In this document: positions 45,001 through 57,000 of the stretch, one piece after another | How positions within the stretch are numbered: the stretch's first letter is position 1 | Layout: each line of letters begins with the position of its first letter | Assembly: GCF_028769735.1 (NCBI RefSeq) | Contig: NC_088177.1 | Span: 18,978,599-19,042,598, forward strand | Length of the DNA: 64,000 nt | DNA from: Zonotrichia leucophrys gambelii | Taxonomy: Eukaryota; Chordata; Aves; Passeriformes; Passerellidae | Reading direction: 5' to 3' | The notes under the pieces: model-generated | What the model saw: only the letters and a program-made list of their open reading frames with translations | Told to the model about the DNA's origin: nothing | Databases searched by the model: none | Made by a program: the position numbers and the translations under genes

Positions 45001-48000
45001 CTGACATCAGTGCAGCCCCTGCTGTCACAGCTTGCACGGGTACAGCTGACGACGGCTGGATAAATAAGTCTGCTGCTGATGCACGAGAAGAAACATTCAC
45101 ACTTGTGGGATAAGAGGACAGAAACCTTTCTACTAAGGTAATCAGAGAACAAGAGGAAGACTTAAAGCAACAGGATTTTACATAATGGCTTTTCAAGCCA
45201 GAATGGCTCCTCCTGAAGCTGAAGTGGCATTTTGGTTTTTGCCACCTGCTTGTTTCTAAGATGCTTGTCTCTGGACACCCTTCTCACTGCAGAACAATTG
45301 TAAGGAACTTAGAGTTAGGTCACAGGAACTTACCTGACTCAAATGTTTCTTCATCTTGTTTAGTAATCCAGATAGCAAAGATATTAAAATAAATTCAAAA
45401 TTTAATTCTTTTCCTTCTAATGAATATCAGAATCAGAAATCAGTTTTCCAGCTTCTGTCAGTCTGTCTCACATATACTTTCCCCAGCTGCCTCTACCTGA
45501 GGTGGCAAAATACAGCTCACCATACTTGAATTAACTGCTTCATCTCTTCACAAAGTCCTACAGGATCACATCCCTCCATGAGGGCTTCTCAATTACCTTG
45601 GAGAAGGAAGAATGAACTGCACTGCTTTAGGGAGCAACTCAAGCTACCAATCTTTACACTCCAGTGTCCACAAGCAAAAACCTATTCTTGCTCCTTGCTC
45701 TCCCAAGACCAGAGGTTTCTTGACAAGGAATTGTGTGGGTTCTCCAACACCAAAACAATCTGTGCCATTAAATAAGCAATAGGCAAAAAAGCATGGTAAC
45801 TTTACAGCCACAATCCAACACCTGAATCAAAGCAGTTGCATCTCATTCAAGCAAATATTTTTTTGCTGGTCAAAGCACTTGACTATAAGCACTGTACACC
45901 AGAACTGCAAACAGGTCATTTTAATACACTAATACGAGAGGAGGTTTCCAGGGTATGAAAAATAGAATTTCTACCATTAAGTTCGCTAGGAGAATGAGTG
46001 GCCTTATTTAGGAAATGAGGCTTTAAACTAGCTACTGCCTTGAAGCAAATAGAATAATCTCAAGTGAATTCAGTTACCTGCTTCCACACACTTTTCGTCA
46101 ATCTGCATGTCATCCTCTACAGATCAACACAAGGGAAAAAAAGTCATCTGAATCAGAAAAGCACTGGAGAGGAAAAACACCCTTACAGATCTTACACGAC
46201 TCAACTCAGACATCAGAAACAAGATAAGTGAAGCTCAAATCATCTTTAGACATCTTTAAGAATTTTAACTGTTAACTCCAGTTTAGTGATGTTCTTTGTA
46301 TTACAGTGAGCAAAAACTCTTAAGTGAGTGCTCTGAAGGCAGAGAGACAAATGCATCTAACTTTTATTCTCCTCTTGAAATAATGAAAGGTTTAACATGC
46401 CTATCAATCTGTTTATCTAGTAGATATCTATTTATTAAGTATTACCATGAGGGAACACAATTTTCTCTCTTATAGCTTTTAAATATCTTTCCAACATGCT
46501 ACACTCAAGGAAAGTATTTTGCTTTTTATTTTTATTATTATTTTTATGGGGAAGAAAAGGAAAAGATCAATTCAGCTCTTTCTCAATCACCAGACTACAT
46601 CAATTTATGTCCCAGAAATGTGATTACGTGAGCTTGGGCAATCTCACGGGCTCACAATACAGCACTGTTAGTGTTTTGTTCTTGCACACCCTTCCAGATG
46701 GGCCCTGCAGGAGCTATTTGCCAGTTACAGGGCACTTGTCAGAGTATCTGTCAATCACATTCTGCCCATATGTATCCTTTGAAGAAATACTCTCTCAGAG
46801 CTCTAGGAGAGAAAGAAGGAGAAGAAAAGAGAAAGAGGAAATTTTGTCTTTCTTTCCTCAAAGAACCCATTCAAACTGTCACTTCCCTGACAGATATTGC
46901 ACATCTAAGGTTTCCACTTTTAGACAATGTATGCATCTACTAAGTGAAAAAAGGCTGGATTTCAATTATGTTAAGCACACAAAAATGCCAAGAACTTGGG
47001 CTTCTTCCACATATACTTATCAAAATGCCTAATTCCTGGCAACTTTTTAAAAAGCCTGTAAAACCATGTATCATATTGGTTCCAGGTACAGAAATGCAAT
47101 GCAGTCCAGGTGTGATTTCCTACCTTCTTCCACAGTGCTTACTGCTCACAGCATATCCATTGAAGCAGTTAAAAGGCAATAAAATTATGGTGAAAGACAG
47201 CCTTAGCTCTAGCAAGCAATGCAATCAGTGCAAACAGAATCCTAGGGAATGAAGCACATGCCCCCTGGGATTTATCATGAGAGAAAAATTTTATACTTGC
47301 ATAAAAAGCCATAGAAGGAAATGGGGACAGAAGAAACTGGAAGAACATTTTTTTCTGGGAATAATTGCATATTTACAGAAAATTATATTTTGCAAAAGAT
47401 AATATTTCTGGATTGTTACTATGAATAAATTCAAGGGCAGCATAACTTATCTTAGACCTCAAGAAAATAAGTTATATTATTTTCTCAATAGTTTTGATGG
47501 CAAAGAAACATTCCAAAATGGCAATTCTCAGTGGCAGAGCTGGTATCTGTGTCCCCAGAAATCCAGGCCAGTACAGTTGTCACCTCAAGACTTACAGCCA
47601 ATTCTCCTCAAGAGAACTGGCTGGCCTAGTGAGGTCCCAGAATGTAGAGACTTTAGAAGAAGTTGAATTCAAAGCTTCTCTTATGGTCAGATCTCAGGTA
47701 CACTGGGGACACACATCTCCACCATCGGTACTCCAGGTACAATTATCAGTAAGTATTTTTTTTTCAGGGGATAGTTAACACAGTTGAAGGTTACAATATG
47801 GCTCCAGAAACAATGTCTTTGAACTAAGCTGAACTGCATGAGCTTTTATTTCAGTGTCCCTGCAACAGAGACAAGATCTTTCTTTCCTGCTGTATCACTC
47901 AAGTAACTTTTCACTCACACATTGATGATTTGAGACAGAGGTGGGGCTGGAAGGGCTGACACCACCAGAACTCTCGCTGCTTCCTACATAGAAATAAATT

Positions 48001-51000
48001 TATCACAGTTAAAGAAACAAAACAGTCCACAAGCACATTATGCTCCAGTCAGATTCACTGCTTACATGTACGATTGATCAGTACTGAACTGAGAGAAGAC
48101 AGCAAGAACTGAAACATTACCAATGTTTTAGCCCACTGCAAAGACCTGACATAAAACCAATGTGCTATCAGAAGTATTCAAATTTCCAAATCAGCAGCCC
48201 AGAAGTACTAAGAATTTATACAAAAGTACAGGAAGATAAGCCATACTGTGGTACAGACTCCTGGAAGTAGAGAGTGTGCTACTGGTAGGGTTAGTAGTAC
48301 TGCTGCCTCCATTACTGCACAGCGCTCTTGCAGCCTGAGTCACAACCCAGCTTCATTTCACCTTGCATTATACAGACTGCAGGTAGGCTTATTTTTATTA
48401 TAAAATCAAGTTTATCATGTGCTAGTGCACGGCCTTACATTATCCTGGGGGTACCACAGGACATGTGGTTAAAGGTTCAGATTGGAAAGTTTGCTACAGC
48501 AGTGTAAGAACTCTGATTCTGAATTCATGTAGTGTAAAAATAATGGTCAATTTATGCAGAAAATAATAGGCATGAGACTCTTGTTCTTTCCTGAGTGTTT
48601 GTTTTTTTTTTTCTTTTTTCTCTGTTCTTCTAATCTGGTCTACTCAGTTTTGACCAAAGATGAAGAGGTCACTCATGCAAGGACATCTTTAGTGATGCAA
48701 GGCGTCACAGAACATCTTGAAAAATATACTATGCTTTAAGTATCCCTCTCTTCCCCTTGCTTTTTTTTTCATCATAGATGATGATCATTTAGTAGTCAGG
48801 GCCCTCAATTTCAGCTGCTATACTCCCCTAGATGTCTTAGCAACCAGCATGGAGACTGGATAAGTGCTGCAAATTTCCTAAACGGAAATTTGAGATTATA
48901 CAATCTCAATGGCAATTTGAGATTATACAAGAAGCTTTCAAAAGCTTCTTCTCACACAGGTGCTCTTCAGGGAAAAATAGCAAGAAGTCAGAGATCAGAA
49001 AGAGGACAGTTGTTTGTCAGATGTCACTCTGAATCATACTGCTACAAAACTTAGCAAAATTTTGAATAACTGGCTGATTTTTGAATCAGAAATCAGGAAA
49101 ATGATGGTTTTTTTACCTTTTAAGAAGATGATTTGAGGGTATGAGTCCAGCACAGGCGCTGAGATCGGAAACTTTCCTGGCCTGCCACCAGAGAGCATCA
49201 TTCTGATCCACAATCTGGAGTATTTCACCCCTCTTGAAAGGCAAGCCTGCATCTGCACATGGTATGGCAGGATCTTGCAAGGGCCAGTAATCTGCCATTG
49301 CTCGCACGTACAGCTGGTAAAGAGAACATACAGGAGTGAGCAGGAGCCAAGTCCAGAGTGCACAGAACACAGGCTCTACAATCACAGGGCCACATATTGC
49401 TGCAACTTCAGTCGAATGCTGAAGTCAAGTTTTAAAAAACTTTAAAAGTTTTAAATGCTCTCTGTTTATTAAATGAGGGAAAAAAATCCCATTTATCTCA
49501 TACTTTATGAAAAGAACAGACCTTCAACTTGTAGATTACCCAGGAAGTGCCTTTATTACACAGTTACATTTCTTACTGTCTTTACTGCTTCAGCAACACC
49601 ACGTTGATGACAGCTGAGAGGCAGCCATAGAGGCAAGGTAACATTTTAGGGATTGCAACAAACTTCCAGGCAACACCATGTCTTTGTATCACACAGCTGG
49701 GCACTACTGCTACTAGTCTGGGAAAAGAAAAAGAATGTTTCTTACTGTTGTTTGGTTGCTGACAGGCCGATCAGAAACTGGAATTAATTTGAACATAATT
49801 GTCCCCTGAGAGAGGGCCTAAATGATTAGAAAATAATTAAAATGTGGTTGGTATTCAACACAAGTAATCAAACATAGGCAAGAGAGAGCATGGCTTTGAG
49901 GATACTGCAATGTTTGTGTTACAGATAGAATTCAGGTAGCCAGAGGCAATGTGACAATACTATATTTTTTCCAAAATGAAACATCAAAGTTTTGCTAAAT
50001 ATTTTTTTAATTTAATGCAACATATGTTTCATTGTAAGTATATGTAATTTCAGCATTGATTCATACCAAACTTTTCTACTGAAATCTTATTTAAATTAGC
50101 AGCAGAGTCTGGTTAGATGGGTTATATAAAGGGGGAGGAACATAATTTAGTAATTAAACATTCCAATGGTGTTTGTATTTCTTATACCTAGAAATTGTAC
50201 AACCATGGCAATGGCACAGACTTGGTATGATTACACACAGAAATACTTCACTGGCTGGCACTTAACAGTTAAGGACCCTGAAATATTGTGCACAAAATGA
50301 CAAAACAGGGACACCTCAAAAGATTTCATGACAATTTTCACAACAGTAATTACACTGCCCTTTTCTTGCAAGGTAAGATGTGTAGCTTACAGGCTCATTC
50401 ACTCTGCTTCAGTGCATTTTGTAACATGGACTCTTACTGGAATAGCAGCTTTCCACTACTTTCTTGTGGAATATTTCTGAGTGGCACTTCTAGAAAATGT
50501 TACAAATCAGTGAAGGCTGAATAAATCAGTATTTTTCCCAGAAGCTGCAGATGGAATAGAAACAGTTAAGGTAATATCTGCCCAGAAAAGAAGTTAGATT
50601 TAATTCTGCTTTCATATATTCTGATTTCATGAGCAGTTGAGAACTTCATTCACAGTAAGGAAACAATCTGAATTTTCTGTTAAAAATTCCAGGCTTTCTC
50701 ATGTACAAGAGTGTGTAAAAGAGCGAGCATACAAATAATCTTAAGGTAGAAAGTAGAAAACATATTTAAAAAATATTAAATACCAGAATATTAATGACTT
50801 GCTCAGGGTCAAGTCCCTCAACAGGAACTCCATTTACTTCCACCAGTTTGTCTCCAGCATACAGCAACCCTACCATGAAAACAAATATGAAAACAGCAGC
50901 AGGAGTTTTATCACAGTATGATTTATCTTGAATAGGCAAGACAGGGTCACACAGAAATATCACAGGTTTTAAGTCAGCATTAAAATTTTCCTGCACCATG

Positions 51001-54000
51001 TATGGAGGAAGGCATTTTGGATACCCAGGAGCTGCACTGCTCCTGGATAGGACTGCAGACTGCTGCAGGTCACAAGGAGCTTGCGTGCTTCAGCTTTCTT
51101 AATCCTTCCTACTCCCCCATATGACATCTTTACAATCTGCTGATTACAGGCCTTAAAATTAGCATAAACATTTTCATATTGCTCCATTTCTCAAAGTAAA
51201 TTAGGAACAAATTCTATATTAATAGACCGTGAGACTTGGAATCAGACCCCTAAAAACTCCAGGTGCAGTGGGAAGACCTGGGACTCCTTTCTGTCCTTTG
51301 TAGTAAAGTCTTCACAATATTGTTTTCTTTTCCATGTTCCTTTAACTCAAAAATATTAGTCAAGCTAGGAACTTAATTGGCTATTTTCTCTAAGTTGGGT
51401 TCTCTTCTCTATACAAAGGCCAGAAAATACTAAAAGGAACTATTTTATAATGATTGCAGTTGAATTCTACTTCTGATGTTTCACATTTTAATTACATTAC
51501 ATTTCCTAAGGGACATGGAACACATTAATTCTAGGATGACAAAGTAGTAACATTTCCAAGGAAACTCCTTGCAAGATTGCTTAGCTACTAGTGCTAAGCA
51601 AGGTGTTTAGTAGAGTAGTGCCAAAAAGTATTATTACATACTCCTTAAAGCCCATTGTCTTTTAAAATCACCAGCTATTGATGTTTACCATTTCTCCATT
51701 AGGGAATGTGCTGCATTTCATACTACACTGCAATTTGGGATATCCAGTTATTGGTGCCAAGAATACATAATGAAAACTGGATTTCTTCATCAACTCAGTC
51801 TAAACCAGCAAATTCATCTGAAAATCTGTGAAGTCAGAATGAAAGTCACTGCAATGCATCACTGCTTACAATGCTGTCCCGTGTGCACATCATCTTGCTC
51901 TATAATGGAGGATTAACCATAGAAGCTAAGATTGTCTTACTTCAAACATCTTATTTCAAGTTCAGTTTTATGTATCACTTTGTTTCAGGTTCCACCTACC
52001 ACTTCTGTCTGCCAGCCCACCATGGATCACACGGGCAACCGTTATGTCTCCTGTTATCTCATGGCGTTTAATGGTGGCACCCTGGCAGGAAAGAGCACAG
52101 GAAAAACACATCGATCACCAAAGGACCCCAGTGAGTTTCCTTCCATATCACAAGTGTGATCTTCAGGCTGACACAAAGACATTGAAGGATACAGCCTTTT
52201 TACCACAACATGGATATTGCAGTAACCACAGAATCATGGAATAAGCTGAGTTGGAAGGGACCACAAGGATCACTGACTTCAACTCCTGGCCCTGCACAGC
52301 GCCATCCCCAGGAGTCACACCCTGTGCCTGAGAGCATTGTCCAAATGCTGCCTGAGCTCTGGCAGGCTTGGTGCTGGGACCACTTGCCTGGGGAGCCCAT
52401 TCCAGTGCCCAACCACCTTCTGGGTGAAGAACCTTTTTCTAATATCCAATCTAAAACCTCCCCTGACTCAGCTTCAGGCCATTCCCTCTGGTCCTGTCAC
52501 TGGTCACTATAGAGCAGAGATCAGTGCCTGTCCCTCCTCTTCCCCTCACAGGAAGCTGTGATTGCAGTGAGGTCTCCTCCAGGCTGAGCAGACCCAGTGA
52601 CCTCAGCCACTCCTCACACGGCTTCTCCTCAAGGCCCTTCACCACCTTCCTGACTCTCCTTTGGACACTCTCTAATAGTTTCATGTCTTTCCTATATCAT
52701 GGCACCCAGAATTGCCCCCAGCACTTGAGATGAGGCTGCCCCAGTGCAGAGCAGAGCAGGACAATCCCCTCCCTTGCCCAGCTGGTGACCCCCAGGACAC
52801 GCTTGGCCCTCCTGGCTGCCAAGGCACTGCTGACTTATTTCCAACTTGGCACTGACCTAGAGCCCCAGGTCTCTTTCCACAGCACAGCGTTCTAGCACCT
52901 CATTCCCCCATCTGTCCATACATCCAAGGTCGCCCCATCCCAGAAGAAGAATCCAGCACTTTCCCTTGTGGAACTTCACATGGTTGGTGATTGCCCAGCC
53001 CTCTCCTTTGCTGAGGTCTCTCTGCAGGGCCTCCCTGCCCTCAAGGGAGTCAACAGCTACTCCTAGTTTGTATCTTCTATGAACTTGCTCAGAACCCTTT
53101 CCAGTCCTGTGTCTAGGTCAGTTATGAAGCTGTTGAAGAGCACAGGGCCAAGGATGAAGCCCTGCAGAATCCCACTAGTGACAAGTGCCCAGTCTGATGT
53201 AACACCAGTCACAATTAGCCTTTTCACCCAACTCATGAGCCACCTGCTCACCCATCCCATAATGTGTTTATCCAGCTGCGTGCTGGACATTTTGTCCAGA
53301 AGGATGCTCTGAGAGACAATATGGAAAGCTTTACTGAATTCCAGAAGAATTACATCAATTGGCTTCCCCTGATCAGCTAGCTGGGTTACCTTGTCATAAA
53401 AGGAAATCAGGTTTGATAAACAGGACTCTCGCCTCACAAAGTGCTGGCTGTGACCAATGACTGTGTTGTCCCTCAAGTGTTTTTCAATACCTCCCAGAAT
53501 AATCTCTGTAACTTTATCAGGCACTGAAGTGAGACTGACAAGCCTGCAGTTTCCAGGGCTGTAATGTATTAGTTACTAAGTCCTTCAATGTCTTCAACTT
53601 TCATCACACTAAAATAACCTCACTGATTGACAGTTAGAAATCTTTTTTATCTCAAATATTACAGCTATCTTTTCCTAAAACAGATTAGCTAAGCTATACA
53701 ATGTTTGCTGCTTATAAGTACAAATTATTACTAAAGAACTCTCCTCCCTTCCTTTCTGTTTTGGCCATGGGAATAACTCTCAATCCAGTTTGGTTTTATC
53801 TCATATAATGAAAATACATCTGCCAGATGTTCAAACACTGAGCAGACAAGGCACTGAACAACCTACACCCACACCATGCATGGCTAGGTCCTTTCTCAGG
53901 TCCTTCCCAGCCTCAACAATTCTTGTGATCCTGTAAAATCTGGACAAGAATGCACACAATCCCCATGACATTCCTGGGAAGAAACCAATATGCATCCAAT

Positions 54001-57000
54001 GCACTATTAATTCTTTCTAACTTAAAAAAAATTGACAGACACAAGAAAGGTCCCTTACCAAAGGCTGGTTGTTTTTCACTAAGCAGACAATCCTCATAGC
54101 TTCTTCATTTTCAGGTATGTTGTCTGGCAATGGTGGAAGGGTTGGTTCAAAATCTTTCTGGGCCACAGTATCATGAGCAGATAGCAAGGCCTGTTACAAA
54201 TGCAAACAAGCAAACCAACTAACCCATAAGCAAAGATCAATAGCAGAGCTTTAAACAGTGACTGGTCAGAAACCAGATATCACTGAATGTGTTCCTTGTG
54301 AACACAGATCCCTTGCATATATTGACATTTTCTTCTTTCACCAATAAAATCAAACCATAAAAGTTTTAAGAACAGTTCCTCTATTTCTTGTGGAAAACCT
54401 TCAAAAGAGGAAAGAAATATTTCTATTTGGAGCTCTTGTGTTAGGAATGCAGGGTCTGCAATTTCAAGGAAAATTTGATTTATATATCTGCATTAACTGC
54501 CCATAATTAAAAATTTTGTAGAAATGTGTTTCAAACACAGCTTTAAGTAAAATGCAGCCCACTGCAGGTACTTCAGATACACAGTCCACATTTGATCTCA
54601 TGATCAGATTAGTTTATCATTAGTAAACTATGTCTCCTCTGGCCCTTTACCAATTGTGAACAGCTGGCCATCCATTTCCATTCCCTCTGCAGAGAGCTCC
54701 ATGAGCAAACTTTTGCTTTCCTTATGCAGGACTTGCCTTGAAGTGTGGAGAACGCAGAAGCCGTCTTAGCTCTTTGACCTCTCCTGACGGAGGGGCTTCA
54801 TGCAGCAACTCTACCACCTGATAAATGTAAGAAAATAAGCACAGAGATGGATTCTAGAGGACAGCTCTACACTGACTGTAAAGGAATGCAGACAGTGTAA
54901 AGCCCCCCCACGTTATGTGAATCAGAGGATGTCCATATGGTTTGCTCTAGAACTGGACAATATGACCACAGCTGCACAACACTCAGCCAGGCTTAATTTA
55001 GTTCAGGCACAGTGCCATGTGCTCTAAATCAGTTTTTGCTCCCTTCTCTCAACCAATTTCATCACTGGTCTCAGTTTCTCTACGTCATCATTAACTCTCC
55101 CACTAATTAAATGATTTAGAATTCAGATGTTATAATTAGAAAAATCTAAAAAGCTTTTCAATATCCTCACATCAGTCTGCTTGATTGTAGCCATAACACT
55201 GAACCACAGAGTTACATGGGAAGAAAAATACATGGTCAGTGATTAAACAATTAACATTTGTGTTCATTACACTGGCCAGGACTTGTGTAGTCCAGCAGCC
55301 ACAGCTGTGCCCATTTCTCATGCCATCCCTGCGCCCCCAGTAAGGGCTGTTGAGTAGTTTTACAGATGTGTAAGGAGGGTTTCAAGTTTATATACTGTGC
55401 TTAGACCTGAGACACAGAATTAATACCAGAACACTTAACTGCAGCAGAGTGCTTTCATTTGGGTAAGTAAAGCAATAAACTGTGCATACAATCTCACCTC
55501 ACGACTCAGCGCTCGTGCCTGCAGCGTGACTGGAGCTGGTCTTTTTCCAAGATACTGTTGGAGGCATTCGTAAATCTGTTGCATGCCATGACAGACAAAA
55601 CAAGGCAATGACAATGACCAGTTCACATGATCGTATAGATACATACATGAGAGGCAATGGACAACACTATTTCTGGAAACTTCTCAGTCCAACTAGAGCT
55701 CCAGAGTCTGCAATCTCAATTCTTAATATCTGACATATCTGGAATTGAGTCTTGAACTCAATGTCTTTCCATATTACCAGGTAGCTAGCCAGTTATACTG
55801 TAGTTTTGAATTTTCCTAGGAAAAAAGCTGTCTACACAGGTAAATAGCCTGATAATAAATTCTCTGATTTGTAGCCTCTTTCCTTCCTCCAGTTGAAGGC
55901 ATAATTGCTGCATTTAAAATACTCTTATGAGCATTCTTATCCAGTAAAAGCTCCTCTTTAAAAATCAAAGACTTCAAAAATCCTTCTTAAAGAAAGCAGA
56001 ATTTTTACAGAATTTGTCTCAGAGATAAAATTCTTCTCAAGATAGAAACACCAGTCAGAACTCTGTTCTCTAACAATATGAGATCTTCAATTACACATCA
56101 GATGAATGGAATGCAAAACAAAATACAGTGCCACAGGCCAAGAAGTGGGATGCATATCCATACAGAAATTTAAGAACAGGAAAGACAACTGAGCATTGAT
56201 GTGTTCAGTGTCTGTCCCCTGGCCTTAATACAGACAGGTAAAGTAGAAGAGCCTAAATGTCTAGGATATTATGAAAGAGAACACTTTATTTTCCTTTAAA
56301 GCATAAAAGATTTCATCCACCATGACTACTGATGTTAGAACTGCCATCAGGACTATCAGCACTTGGTGTAATGAAGCATTTATTGTCCTCATATGGCAAA
56401 ATCAAGCAGCTATTCCCTAGAGATTGTTCTGTAGGTGACCTTGCTGTCCCAGCTGTGAGGCAGCTTACCTTGAGCAGTGCTTGCAGCCAGTGGGATCTGA
56501 GCAGCTCATAGAGCATGCCAACGCCATTGGCATCCCTCTTACAGAGCAAGCTGAGCTCTTGCAGCGCTAGAGTCAGAACATGAGATACACCTGAGCCCAA
56601 GAAACAGAAAAGCGCAAGACACTTCAGTACACAGAGAGCACCAACCAAAGCCAAACAGTGACCCAGACCTTTGAAATGCACCTTTTCTCAATTTGTACTT
56701 CTAAGAAATGCACAGACATTTCCTGTCTGATTTGGTTTGTTTTTTCCTGCAATCAAGACTTGCATAAGAGCTATTTTACCATGTTATTAGCCAGCAGGTT
56801 CGGTCAATGCTAGCAATTTGCAACTGACCTGTGAGAAAGCCATGCAGGCAATGTCACATGTAACAGTCTGGGTTCAAGCTCCTACTGAAAAGAGATAAAA
56901 CAACAACAAACTCCTTGGCTTTATGAGGCAGAAACAAATGCCAGGTGTTCTTCTCTGATGCTCTCTTCAGTTAACTGCATACCACCACGGAACATCAAGA

